Source: Myxocyprinus asiaticus (taxonomy: Eukaryota; Chordata; Actinopteri; Cypriniformes; Catostomidae). Taken from it: DNA of 64,000 nucleotides. Where the stretch lies: positions 40,810,001 through 40,874,000 of the forward strand of contig NC_059365.1 of assembly GCF_019703515.2 (NCBI RefSeq), in the 5' to 3' direction. Made by a program: the position numbers and the translations under genes. The notes beneath the pieces are model-generated. The model did no database searches, was not told where the DNA came from, and worked only from the letters and a program-made list of their open reading frames with translations. Every line of letters begins with the position of its first letter. Position 1 is the first letter of the stretch. Positions 47,100 to 59,699 of the stretch are shown piece by piece.

Positions 47100-48290
47100 A
47101 TATATTAATAGATACAGTCTTCTCTAGCACTCTAGATAGTGTAGCCCCCCTTCAATTAAAGAAATTAAAGAGAAAAGCCCCATACCATGGCACAATGATC
47201 ATACTCATGTTCTCAAGAGAGCAGCTCGGAAACTGGAGAGCAAGTGGAAGAGTACACAATTAGAGGTGTTTCATGGTGCATGGAAGCATAGTGTTTCTAG
47301 CTACAGACAGGCTCTAAAAGCTGCCCGGTCTGTATATTTGAGCAAACTCATAGAAAATACCCACAAAATCCTAGGTGTTTATTCAGTAGTGTGGCTAAAT
47401 CAGTAAGGAATAAAGCTTCAACTGAACAAGATATTCCATTGCAGCATAGTAGTAATGACTTTATGATTTTTTTTTACTGATAAAATTGAAATCATCAGAA
47501 ACAAAATTGGATCTATGTCTACCATAGCACCTCAGAAGATAGTGTCTCATACTACTGTCTACGAGCAGCTTCAGTCCTTCGCTGTCACAGGTCAGAATCA
47601 AAAACATAAAATGCAACAACATGGATGTTATACCCAATACCAACTAAACTCTTAAAAGCTGCCCCACAAGCTGCCAGTTGAACTGCGACTTCACTGACCT
47701 CTGCCTGCATCAACTTGGTCAAAGGATAATGGAATACATAGACAATAAATTAATTGCCAACTAAATCCTTCATCAGCCAAATAATAAAGGACAATACGTC
47801 TGTGTGCACTTCCACAGTTTATTCAGGATGGATTTCAAAGACATTAGTTATTAATCTTACAGTTCATACAAAATCTTGTTGTTTACACATTGGCCCCTAA
47901 CACTTACTTTGTTTACTCACTTTGAACCATGACTTGTACTGCACATAAATAACTAATATCGACATTATATTCATGCTGTTTGGGAGCCAGTGGACAACTG
48001 ACTCCCCAAATGAGATTGGTTTCCCCCAAGGTTATTTTTCTCCTTTAACCAACATCGTGTAGAGTTTCATGTTCTTTGCCACAGTCACCTTAAACTTGCT
48101 CACTGTGGATCTAAATGTAAATATTATTATTTATTTATTTTAAGGCCCAATTTACAATCACATTCTTATCAAACCGCATAATGATGAATCTAAGACATTG
48201 CAGATATTACAGCTTCATTTTCTGTTAAAGCATAATTCTGTGTTAAGCTGCTTTGAAACAAAGTGTGTTATACCAATAAAAATGAAAAAA
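47100..48290 (+). mobile_element. LINE remnant: linker fragment plus 3' untranslated region
   Basis: The frame around 47150-47400 reads IKEIKEKSPIPWHNDHT, then RAARKLESKWKSTQLEVFHG and SYRQALKAARSVYLSKLIEN, a LINE segment between endonuclease and reverse transcriptase. A later piece reads FFTDKIEIIRNKIGSM near 47470. The reverse transcriptase is missing. Downstream, CCCCCAAGGTTATTTTTCTC, TTGCCACAGTCACCTT and AAGCTGCTTTGAAACAAAG are words typical of a LINE 3' region that is common in fish. The clade was not determined; it differs from the LINE at 25650-28936. Confidence 0.6.
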
Positions 48291-48448
48291 CAAAAACAAA
48301 AAACAGTATGATATGACAGTTGATTTGTGAAACAGATAATAAAGTGATTTGATTTGATTTGATTGATTTTGATAATGAATTCTGTTCTAGATTTGTCCTG
48401 GTTTGTTCCATTTTCTCTTTGATATATCAAAAATAAAACATCAAAATA

Positions 48449-48967
48449 CACTTCCATTCAAAAGTTTGAGGTCACTTACTTTTTTTTACATTTTAGAATA
48501 ATAGTAAAGTCATCAAAACTATGGAAGAACAGAAATGGAACTATGAGAATTATGTTGTGACTAAACAAAATCCAGAATAAATCAGAACTGTGTTATATTT
48601 TAGCATCTTCAAAGTAGTCACTCTTTGCCTAGAATTTGCAGACATGTACTCTTGACATTTTCTCAACCAACTTCTTGAGGTATCACCCTGGGATGATTTT
48701 TAAACAGTATTGAAGGCGTTCCCATCTATGTTGGGCACTTATTGGCTGCTTTTCTTTATTATTTGGTCCAAGTCATCCATTTCAAAAACGTTATTTTTTT
48801 AAATACAATTTTTGTTTTGTGATTAAATAAATTAATATGGTGGCACAATTATATTTTTGTCTACAAAACTAATTTCAAACATTTAAGCATACGCCTTCAA
48901 ATCAAAAGATTTTTAAGATCATGAGAAACATTTCAGTCAAGTGACCCCAAACTTTTGAACGGAAGTG
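48449..48967. mobile_element. Tc1/mariner-type MITE
   Basis: The left end CACTTCCATTCAAAAGTTTG and the reverse complement of the right end CACTTCCGTTCAAAAGTTTG match at 19 of 20 bases, and TA flanks both sides (48447-48448, 48968-48969). It is about 520 bp. The interior has no transposase frame. Confidence 0.75.
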
Positions 48968-49223
48968 TATATCAAAATATATTTTATTCTATTATTTTCT
49001 AATTGTCTTGAAAATATTTTGAAAATTTGACACTATCTGGTCATTTTGTAAATCCATTTGTGATATATATAAGTGCCGGGTCTCTAAAGACCCGAATATA
49101 TACGATTCTTTGGTGAAATTCCTCTGCATTTAAAGGTTAAACACAATTTTTATATGCTTTATGTTACCTTTTCCATTTTTGCTGTTTCATTCATTAATTT
49201 GTGCTTCATCATAGTGTGACAAC

Positions 49224-49590
49224 TAATGTTGGGTAAGTTACTCAAAAAAGTAATTCACTACAAATTACTTCTCTAAATTGTAATCTTATTACTTTTTTGT
49301 CAGATTACTAACTACTTTACTTTTAATTTACTTTCTACAGCACTTTTCACAGAAGTTTTTGTTGTTTTACTCAACAAATTCAAAATAATGTCTATATTTC
49401 CTCCTTGTTTAATGTCGCAGCGCATGCAAGTTTCTCTCGTACAGTAACTTAGAGGGTGAACACCCTTCAGCTGTCACAGAAAATCAAAGAGATTTGAATT
49501 TTAATTATGTCCAAGTAAATCTCTTTGCGTTTCTGTGACAGCTGAAATTTTACATAAATATTACTATTTTAAAAATGTGTAACTGTAACG
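49224..49590. repeat. Dispersed repeat related to the 55.1-56.3 kb arms
   Basis: It contains TCAAAATAATGTCTATATTT and TTTCTGTGACAGCTGAAATTT, close to the ACAATGTCTATATTTCC and GTGTGACAGCTGAAGTTTC words in the 55108/55944 arms. Its left side reads GGGTAAGTTACTCAAAAAAG, a common transposon-type end. Confidence 0.45.
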
Positions 49591-49765
49591 ATTGCAAGAA
49601 TGAGGCAAGAGAAAAAGGATCTATATGCAGGCTTTTTTAATTAAGAACTCAGATGAATAAACATAAAGAAACTCAAACATGAAAACAGAACAAACTGTTA
49701 CATCCATGAATGGAAAACAACTGACAATGAATACAGGGGAACTAAATACACAGATAACTAATGTC

Positions 49766-49975
49766 ATGTGTTTTTCATGTCTTTTATTTTGAAAAGTTTA
49801 ATTCCTGTTTCATGTCATGTGTTCCTGGTCATGTGATGTACTGCTTTTCTGTAACCAGTGGCTGCTGGCAATGATGAAGACGATGACGATGACGTGAAGA
49901 ACCCAAGTGCAATTTTATTAACAAACATGATATCCAAAAACCCTAACTATAAACGTGTAAAACAAAATACACATG
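49766..49975. repeat. Rearranged LTR fragments related to the 2310-4715 element
   Basis: The + strand at 49772-49830 resembles the LTR start (TTTTTCATGTCTTTTATTTT, TTCCTG). The following 49862-49930 on the minus strand resembles the LTR end (TTAATAAAATTGCACTTGGG, CATTGCCAGCAGCC). The two fragments are head to head, so this is a rearranged remnant. Confidence 0.55.
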
Positions 49976-52900
49976 ACAACTAATGATGAAACAAGGGACA
50001 CCTGACACTAATGATAAATTAATTATATTTTGAAATTAACATGTTGATCACAACATTAGGATCACAGCAAGAATAGACTATTGTGTTTTATTTTATTACA
50101 ATACGCTATAAGTCACAAGATGAAAATGCAGTCGGTAGGGCATGTGGTACATTTAAACATTCTTGCACATCATTGAATCTGAAGTGAGCATGAAACTAAA
50201 GCACATTTGTTTACTTTAAATCCATTAAAATGGTAAAAATGCCTTTGCTTGTAAGTTGCAAACTCTTCCAGTGCATGTCTCTCATGATGCATGAGGGCTT
50301 ATTTCCTTGTGCTCATTATGATTAATAACGTGCAAGCTGTGGATGCTCCATTGTCGTGAAAGAAAATGGAAAATGTAATTACCCATTTGAGATGGCTGGG
50401 AAAACGGGCCCGGTTGAAGACTGACTGTAGCTATTGGAAACACCAAGACAAAATGCCATGCAATTAAACAGCGTGGCACCATGGGACTGCAGGGTCAGTA
50501 GACTATTAATGCAGTATAGTCCAATCTGGACATTCTTTACAAATAGCCATTACATTGATAGCTAAAATAATGTTGGGTAACGCTTTATATTACAGTTTTA
50601 ATGTTGAACATATTACATGTTACCATAATTATTATTTATATGAATAACAATAGCAATAGGTTGTACAGGCAGCTCCAAAAATAATTACTCAGTAATTACA
50701 TGTTATCCATTTGTAGACACTATTGTGTGACCTAATCTTGTTTATTAGGGTGATACAGTTCTTTATAAGTGCTGTTTCTACTTGCCTCACTAAAATTATC
50801 TTTAAGAGCAAAATTAAAAGTTAATATATATATATATAAATATAAAGCTCCTGCTAATTTAGGAATTTAGTTTCATCACTTACTTTTTTTGCAATACGAT
50901 TGCACAGAAAGTCGACAGGTTGCTACCGAATGTTCCAGTAACCTGACATTGACCCCATTTTTTTCGAGTTACTGTCAAGCACCATCTCCCATCAGACATT
51001 TTTGCATCAGTCAAGTGTGTTTGCCTTTTCCTGTGCTATGACTGATAGTATGTGGAAGTAGCATGGTCAAAGACTGGTGTTCTCTTGCCATTGAAACCAG
51101 GAAGTTATTGCGTTTCGCATAATCATTGGTTTAATTTTCCCTCTGTGATTATATTTTTGAGTTTAGGTTTGAAGGGAAGACCTAATAAAATGTACATGCC
51201 TTGTCACTGTTTTTACACCATTTACAAATAAAAACAACTTGCTTTACAACTCGCTTTTGGCGCCAATCTGTGGACATTTCACCTGGAAACTGGAGCATTT
51301 AAAAACACTTCCCGCTTCAGCCTCTGGGGGAAGTGCTTTGCATTTCGGTAAGAACAGACCGATTTTCAGCAGACGGTTATGTAGCTGAGTTTACTCCAGC
51401 TTTGCGATGAGATATGAGCTTAATAAATCATGAATAAATCATTTAAATACAACAGACAAATAGCATATAATAATGTATAATTCTTTGCCCCTATTTTGCA
51501 TTGAGATATGTGCATGGCCTTCCCAATATTTCATGCAAATGTTTTGTAATTAAAGTCATTCCCCTCATTCAGTGAAATGGCAGGATGGACTATAAGGCCA
51601 CGTTGATAGACAACTCATTGAGTTAATGCTGCTAGGACTCATTCCAGAAGCCCTAAATTGCAAGGCCATTAATCTCAGCAAGTGTTTTTCCTCACTCAAA
51701 GGGAGTCATCAGTTAGGATGTGTTTTGGCCTAGATGCTAGGTAACCCCCTTCTAATAAAACGGGCTTGTCTATGCTGAGACTGTGCAGGGAAAGTGAGAG
51801 AGAAATAGAGCATGAGGAGGGGTTGGGGGTATGATAGACAGCACTAAGCCTGAGGGTACATCATTATTACCAAAACCCCTCTTACTCGCTCTGTGTCTTT
51901 CTTTCACTCTATCTCTTTCACTCTTTTTCCTCAGCCCCACTCATTTTTGCTTGTATTTAACTGTATTTTACCTTTCTCTATTCAAAGAACAAAACAACAG
52001 TATAACACAAAATGAAAACATAAAAATGATTTATAAACTATAACACAAATGAACAGTGTATAAGCAATAATGAAAGCAATACATTGATAAAAATGAAGAA
52101 AACATAAGATATAAATAAATAAATGTATTATTCTATGTCAGGTTATAACTTTAAATGTACAATGGCAACTAAGAAATTGCTCACATTTTTGTGCTTTTAA
52201 TTATTTGTATTTAAAAACTAGAGCAAAAATAAATGGCAATAATAATAATAGGAGAAATACATTTATAAAATAAACAAAAATAAGACTGATGAAACAGATT
52301 CATCAGTAAATAAATACAATCATAATTTAATATAATATAATATAATAATATGCCAATTTATAGGCCCTAGTATACTTTTATATTTAAAATGGCAATGGCT
52401 TTCTTACTTTTAATTTATTTAATTTAAAAACACAAATAAACAGCATCAACAATAAGAGCAATAAATTGACAAAAAAATATATAAAAAAGATTTAATTAAG
52501 GAATAAATAAATAAAGTATATTCTATGCCAAGTTGCACTTTTATATTTCCAACGCCAACAAAGCAATGGCTCAAATGTTGGTACTTTCAAATCATAACAT
52601 ATGAAAACTAAAACACAAATAAACAGAATGAATAATAAGAGCAATAAATGAATACAAATCAATTAAAGAAGATTAAAAGAACAAACAAATAAACATAAAT
52701 ACATACATATATAATATAATATAATATAATATAATATAATATAATATAATATATGGCATGTTATGCTTTTATTTTTACAAGGTCTACAAAGCAATGGCTC
52801 AAACTTTCATTGCTTGTCTGTTTCGCGCCTTGGCAGTGAGATTTCCCTGGCTAAAAACTCCAACGTGCTCTTCAGATACAAAAAGCTTCGTTTGTCTTAT

Positions 52901-53590
52901 TGATATCAAATGTATATGCAGAAAGGTCTGCTCCAGTTGATCAGCCCTTGACAGAGTGTCAACGGTGAGATATGACCGAACATGATTACATGCTGGCTGG
53001 ATCATTTGAGGCCAATGTGTTGTTTGGAATGTTATTTTGGCTATGAATATACATATATATATATATATATAGGATGCTTAATATTTAATATCTACTAGCT
53101 TATTTAAAATATATATATATATATTAAAATCTTAAGCAATTTGCGGAGGATTATTTTACATACCTTTCTCATCCCGAAAACAAAATATTTAACAAAGTAT
53201 TGTAACATAGCCTCCATTTGAACATTTCCAGTCTGTTTTCATTAAATTGCCCTCCCCCGGGTTACCACCCCCCGCAGGTGGCTGGCAGAAGGTCCGTCTC
53301 CTCCCGGAGCCCGCGGGCATCACTGCTGCGTCCGTGCCGGTGGCGGCTGGTGGAGGAAATTAAATTACTGTTCACGCCGCACGGTTTGTAAACAATACAA
53401 AGCCAATGATACGCTTAATTACGCTTTTGACACTTCAACGAGAGACGCGTGTAGAAGCGCAATCGGGGATGAAAGAGACAAAAGATGGATTACAAGATAC
53501 GCAATAATGGATATTGAGGCAGATGTCTTTAAAAAATGTTTCAACATTTGTAAGTCATCAGGAAAATAACAACAAAAATCTATCTATCTA
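49976..53590. other. Gene-free, candidate regulatory sequence upstream of the TLX gene
   Basis: No gene seen. 51250-51800 is balanced, repeat-poor sequence with octamer-like ATGCAAAT-type words (near 51533) and TAATTAAAGTC. 53225-53500 is a GC-rich block followed by TTAATTACGCTTTTGAC, containing homeodomain-type TAATTA words. (ATAAT)n runs at 52709-52752. A regulatory role is inferred from the lack of repeats and proximity to a homeobox gene, not shown. Confidence 0.3.
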
Positions 53591-53598
53591 TCTACTTA

Positions 53599-53779
53599 TG
53601 ATAACCTAAATAATTAAAACAATTGAACTGGAACTGTTAAATGAGACTTATGCCATCTAATATATTGTGTGTGTGTGTATGTATATATATATATAGATAA
53701 GGTAAGGTACCTTTAAATCATACAGTGGAATATCAGTTGAGGACAATAACTTTCATCAATTAATATCTACCAATCAACA

Positions 53780-53820
<41 letters not shown>
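53599..53820 (+). repeat. Source-like copy of a 55.7 kb inverted duplicate, with (CA)n
   Basis: 53599-53778 is nearly identical to the reverse complement of 55711-55860 (TGATAACCTAAA, AACAATTGAACTGGAACTGT, CATACAGTGGAATATCAGTT and more). Most of the difference is a variable GT/TA tract at 53666-53712. A (CA)n tract follows at 53779-53820, matched by (GT)n at 55673-55710. Confidence 0.85.
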
Positions 53821-53821
<1 letters not shown>

Positions 53822-55107
53822 TAAACAAATTATTTTTTGTGTAGTCATGTTTTCATATTTTTACATAAATTGTGCAAGCTAAAAAAAAAAAATATATAAT
53901 AGTTACAAAAAACAAAAAAACAAAAAAAACACAAATACCGACAGGACTTTCCTGAACTGGTTAAAAAAACACTCAACCGAATACTGACAGATATTGGAAA
54001 GAGAGAGAGAGAGAGGACATGTTTGACATTGGTTTAACATAAAAATAACTAAAAGTATTCTACACTGAAAATAACAGTTTGTGCGCAGTCATTGAGATAT
54101 CTTGCCCAAAATAATTTTGAAATGTTTTTTTTTAGATACCATGTACCATCCACTATCGAAAATCTTAATTGAAGTGGATAAAAATCAAGTATAATAATTC
54201 TGTTATGGAATGTTAAGTCATTAACAGAAATCAAATATATGTAAGTATAAATCCAAATCTATGCCTATACAAAGCAATAATAACAGTCGTTATTATTATT
54301 ATTAATATGGGACAGTTTATTGTATTGTGTGCATTAGTCATAATAATAACAATAAAATAGCCAATTAGCTTGTAGTTTACCAGATAAATTAAACACGGTG
54401 GCAATATCTATAAAAGGAACACAAGCTTGAATTAAAGCTACATCAAAAAATGAAACAAAATAAGATTTCTTCCTTCAACATCTCCATTTTTCCCCAACGC
54501 CCTCTCTGCGCGCAAAATTCATATCGACAAAGTGAATAAAACAATTCATTATTCCAACATTTTATCAGTTTCAGGTCACACAAGACCTTTCGATGTTATC
54601 CTGTCTCCCCTCCCCTCACACCTCTCATTTAGCCCACATTACCAGATGACGTATCGGAGATCCCGGTGCGCTCCTGAGCGCTTTTCCCTTTTGGCGGTCC
54701 GTCCAGTTTAAGCCGTCTGATCGGGCAAGGAGGCGCCAGGTTCTCCCGGGGGAGAGAGAAAGTCAAGGACTGCAGCTCGAGATGCAGAATAACGTAATTC
54801 AATCTGCTCTGAATTCAACCTAATTACAGCAGAAAGCACAACAGTCATGGGAGGGATGGAGAATGGTGCAATGGATGCGAATTCCCTCTTTGACAGGCTC
54901 ATCGGCGCACGCACGCGCGCACACACACACACACACACCTACATACACACACACATACATGCATTTGAGGGCACAAGGCCAAGATGCACACGAGAAAATG
55001 CTGAAGGTAAAGGATGTACTGACATTAACAGGCGATCAGAGCCATTTCTCTAAAGACACCCATCCCATGTAGGACATTTTGGAGCTTGATTGTAACCCAA
55101 AAACAAA
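53821..55107. other. Candidate regulatory block and simple repeats
   Basis: No gene seen. A repeat-poor, GC-richer block lies at 54600-54900 (with GGAGGCGCCAGGTTCTCCC and CCTAATTACAGC) and may be regulatory. (GA)n at 54001, (CA)n at 54919-54938. Confidence 0.3.
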
Positions 55108-55481
55108 GTAATTCGTTTCTGTACTCTAATTACGTTTAGTCAAAAGTGGTGTGATGCATTACATTTTCAATTCTTGTAATCAGACAGTTACTGACTTTCA
55201 ATTTTATGTAGAATACTTTTAAAACATGAATTATGTTCATATGTTCATATCTGTTTGCGTTTGTGTGACAGCTGAAGTTTCACTAATAATGAGTCATTAT
55301 CACCGAGAAACGAGTGTATGACCTGTGTACAACAAAGAGAAAATATAGACATTGTTTTGAAAGAGTTGAGCAGAAAATGTTGCTATTATTTACAAATTAC
55401 TGCACTGCATGAATGGCAAAAGTAGGCAAACAACAGTAATAGTAGGCTAGCTATTAATAATAATAATAACAACACCACCAA

Positions 55482-55483
<2 letters not shown>
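55108..55483 (+). repeat. Left arm of a near-identical inverted repeat
   Basis: It matches the reverse complement of 55944-56322 at nearly every base (only a few differences over about 376 bp). Examples: GTAATTCGTTTCTGTACTCT at the outer end, GTGTGACAGCTGAAGTTTC, and GTAGGCTAGCTATTAATAAT at the inner end. Confidence 0.9.
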
Positions 55484-55516
<33 letters not shown>

Positions 55517-55541
55517 ATAATAATAATAATAATAATAATAA

Positions 55542-55572
<31 letters not shown>

Positions 55573-55671
55573 TATTATTATTACTATTATATACCTCTCT
55601 AAAATTGTAATCTAAGTACTATTCTTCTTTTGCAATGTAATCACATTACTAATCACTTTACTATTGATTAC

Positions 55672-55672
<1 letters not shown>
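55484..55672. repeat. (ACT)n-(AAT)n-(ATT)n tract and repeat end
   Basis: Adjoining trinucleotide runs at 55484-55590. Then AAAATTGTAATCTAAGTACT to TTGATTACTTTGTG, which looks like the far end of the repeat that begins at 55108. Confidence 0.7.
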
Positions 55673-55713
<41 letters not shown>

Positions 55714-55860
55714 GATTGGTAGATATTAATTGATGAAAGTTATTGTCCTCAACTGATATTCCACTGTATGATTTAAAGGTGCACATATACACAATATATT
55801 AGATGGCATAAGTCTCATTTAACAGTTCCAGTTCAATTGTTTTGATTCTTTAGGTTATCA
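55673..55860 (-). repeat. Inverted copy of 53599-53820
   Basis: (GT)n at 55673-55710 followed by the reverse complement of 53599-53778. It is the centre between the two arms of the 55108-56322 inverted repeat. Confidence 0.85.
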
Positions 55861-55871
55861 TCATCATCATC

Positions 55872-55921
<50 letters not shown>

Positions 55922-55943
55922 TATTGTTATTATTATTATTATT
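55861..55943. repeat. (ATC)n-(AAT)n-(ATT)n tract
   Basis: Trinucleotide run adjoining the right arm. Confidence 0.9.
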
Positions 55944-56319
55944 ATTGGTGGTGTTGTTATTGTTATTATTATTAATAGCTAGCCTACTATTACTGTTGTT
56001 TGCCTACTTTTGCCATTCATGCAGTGCAGTAGTTTGTAAATAATAGCAAAATTTTCTGCTCAGCTCTTTCAAAACAATGTCTATATTTCCTCTTTGTTGT
56101 ACACAAGTCATACACTCGTTTCTCGGTGATAATGACTCATTATTAGTGAAACTTCAGCTGTCACACAAACGCAAACAGATATGAACATATGAACATAATT
56201 CATGTTTTAAAAGTATTCTACATAAAATTGAAAGTCAGTAAATGTCTAATTACAAGAACTGAAAATGTAATGCATTACACCACTTTTGACTAAAACGTAA
56301 TTAGAGTACAGAAACGAAT

Positions 56320-56322
<3 letters not shown>
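55944..56322 (-). repeat. Right arm of the near-identical inverted repeat
   Basis: Reverse complement of 55108-55483. Outer end AGTACAGAAACGAATTAC at 56305-56322. Confidence 0.9.

Positions 56323-56385
<63 letters not shown>
56323..56385. repeat. (TA)n microsatellite
   Basis: About 31 TA units directly beyond the right arm. Confidence 0.9.
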
Positions 56386-56388
<3 letters not shown>

Positions 56389-59315
56389 ATATCAATAGCA
56401 GAACATCATGATATTTCACCCTAAAAACTGTAAAAATACTTGTAGGTTATTTAAAGTAAAAAAAAAAATAGATGCATTATAAGGTCAATCCTCATAATCT
56501 ATAGATGAATGCAGCTGGGATGGGTGGGGTTGTCCTTTCAAACCCACGTGCCCTGTCCATATTGAACAAGACCAGCAGGTGTTCTGGACAAACATTCTGA
56601 TGGCTGTTTGTTGTTCAGTAATGTTGTTATTTTCGTTTATTTATTTATTTATCTAGAAAAATCTTAACCTACTTCGTTTAGTTCGACAGCTTAATGTTGA
56701 GTTGCAATTGTCATTTCTTTATTAAAAAAAAATAAATAAATAAATAAGATAGCTTTGAGTAGCTCGCTACTGACTCATCTCATTCTTTATGTAGCGTTGT
56801 AATCGCCATTTGTCATGAGCTGCTGCTTGGTATCGCCTTCCAATCCCTGTGGCACCGTATTGAGCAAACACCATCACAGTTGTTTGCAAATCTCCAAAAG
56901 CACACTGAAACAGGTTACACGCGGGAGGGCGACGGGTCACCGAATCTGTTGAGAGGCGCACTGTGACAAATTCCTTTTGTCTTCTCTTTGTCTTTATACT
57001 TTATTATCAACGCCGCCTGGAGATTCCGATTTATCAATGACCCCTATATACACTGAACAGCCTGTCAAGACATCGCCTGCGGGAAACCAGCTATGAGGGC
57101 TTTTATATTAGACTTCCACCGGGAGACTGCGGAAAGAAGGTCGTTTAGAAGCGGCGTTTTACGTGTGTGGACAAAGAACAAACGCAGTCGTTTAAAACTG
57201 AAATAACCTAAATGACCAAAACAGCTTATTCGCAGCTGAGATCATGCAGGTGTACCGTTATGTCTAATATTGACAAGTTTACCGTCTTATTTATTGGGTA
57301 TATGCATTTCACTCATCTGAAGAATATCGATTTGGAGTTCATTGAACTTCTACACTGCAAACGGTGTTTTAACAGGACATTAATTGGGCAGATTTGAGAA
57401 TAAACAGTTCATTGCACCTAATGAAATGAAACAAGAGTTAGGTAGGCGCGGTTTGTCAGGTTCAATAACACGAGTGCTTCTTAGTATTCAAAATAATTAT
57501 AACTCAAACCGATTAGTAACCATTAGATAACATTTTGAAAATGTAATTGTGCTTAACATTCACTAGGCTGCTGACGAAAACGACTGGAGAACGCGGGGAA
57601 CAGCGCTAGCTTCTCCTGGAATTTAATTCAACTCAATAACAGCAAGAGAGAAACGCAATTAAAAGATTTCCAACGCAGTCTGATAAGAACTGTTGTTAAA
57701 ATAAAGCAATCTTAGGGCAAATAACTGCTGGAGCAATATGTGAAAGAAATTACATCTACAGTTGCATGCGTGTAGAACAAATTGGCATTAGGGCGAAATC
57801 GTGGAAATGAAAACCGTCCCACATCCAGGAGATAATAACTGTGTTAATCCTGACTGTTAACTGTGAGCCAAGGCAAGGAATTCCGGGCCCCCTAACTGTA
57901 TATTGCTCTTGGCCCCTTTCCTATTAAAAACAATACAGTTTTGAATTTGTTGTGGGCCCTCTGGACCTTTGGGCCCTTAGAATCGGCCCTGACTGTGATT
58001 GAGCTCTCTGCTTCGTGATGAAGACAGACTCAATCGTGTCTGATCGGTATGACCTCAGATGGACTCTAAAACTGCACGTTGCACCAGCATCACTTGGGCA
58101 GAGTAACGGGATATGGCCATAACAGTTCAACAAAATGGGAGTTTAGACTACCTATATCCAGTAGGCCTCACTGATTACAAACTCAAATGCTTAGACTTTG
58201 TTAATGATGAAAAGCAACGCATTTTAAGGTGTTGTTCTTATACCCGTGGTGAATGTAACACAACATGACCTCATGATGTTAAACGCCACTCCTTCAAGGT
58301 TTCTTTACTCGATATCAAGCTAACATGTTCTTGCTATTGAGACACACAAGAGCGCTTATTATTGATACAGATTTGTATTCCGAAAATTGATTTTTATGCT
58401 TCCCTCTAGCCACGTTGTGCTGCGGAGAAATATTTTTATTCGTGCTAAAGCTGAAATAAGTACGTAATAAAACGATGATATATTAAATTCGTTTCCCTTG
58501 CTTTCAGGTTTTATTATGCTCCATTTTTCATTTTTATTGAATTGTAAGCGGAGAATCTTCCTCTGTGGCTTCAGGCGGAAAAAGGTTCAATTATTTGCGC
58601 CAAATTCTGCATCACTAAAGGCAACTGAGGCTTCTCTGGCTTCACCCTTCATTTTACGCAGCCACAGGCAAGTGCAGTTTCATTTGATTAAACAAACCCA
58701 TTGCCGTGTGTAAAGCTGCATGTTTCAGTAGCCTGCCCTTGACAAAACCTGTCCTGAAGTGTATTTATTTTTGTACTTTTTTGATTTATAATTTCATCTA
58801 AACGTCTGCATAGACCAAACTTGTCTTTAATTCACTGTAATAATTAAAAGCATCAAGGACCTGGGCCAAGTTTCCCAATAAGGATAGATCTTACCATTTT
58901 AGAGCTACCAAAAATGCACTGAACATGCCTGTTCATAATGTACATCTTTGCACCAATCATCAACACAAATCAGTAGTTAGTTATGTATTTATTGGCATTT
59001 TATTTCATTGGCAGTTTCATTAATTTATGTATTTAATTTTGCTTTATGTATTTATTTGTATTTGATTTGATTATACTTTGGGTTTGTCCTGCAGGTGCAT
59101 GAGTCTGTCTCCTTACGATGGACAACCACCCCCCACCCCCACACCCACACCCACACCCACACCTTAATGTTACATTAAAAATGATGCCTTATGATTATAG
59201 ACTACTGATGATGCCAATTCTTTATGTGTTCAATATCCCATAGTAGCTCTTGCAGAAATTGACGTGCCGGTCTGATTCGACCACTCCTTCATATTGTAGG
59301 CTACACGAAGTTACT
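56386..59315. other. Gene-free sequence upstream of the TLX gene
   Basis: No exon recognised. 56900-57420 and 58380-58700 are repeat-poor and may be regulatory. 57870-57990 has GGGCCC-rich words similar to 5820-5960, perhaps one dispersed repeat. A CCCACACCCACAC run is at 59132-59160. Confidence 0.3.
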
Positions 59316-59505
59316 TCTACATTTACATTTACATTTATGCATTTGGCAGACGCTTTTATCCAAAGCGACTTACAGTGTAAGTATTACAGGGACAATCCCC
59401 CCAGAGCAATCTGGAGTTAAGTGTCTTGCTCAAGGACACAATGGTGGTGGCTGTGGGGATCGAACCAGCAACCGTCTGATTACCAGTTATGCGCTTTAGC
59501 ACTCA
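59316..59505 (-). repeat. tRNA-derived SINE, same family as 7437-7620
   Basis: The minus strand has GCTGGTTCGATCCCCACAGC (B box), TGTCCTTGAGCAAGACACTT and the tail GTCGCTTTGGATAAAAGCG. ACATTT repeats end the element at 59316-59335. Confidence 0.75.
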
Positions 59506-59509
59506 TATG

Positions 59510-59592
59510 TGTGTATATATATATGTATATATGTATGTATGTATATATGTGTATGTATGTATATATGTATGTATATATATAGTATGTATATA

Positions 59593-59645
<53 letters not shown>
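59510..59645. repeat. (TA)n/(TATG)n microsatellite
   Basis: Long run of TA, TATG and TGTA units. The overlapping ORFs on both strands are products of the repeat. Confidence 0.95.
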
Positions 59646-59699
59646 TATAGCACTGCTTCATGTGTGTAGGAACACCGGACGTTTTCATTTGTAAGCTGC

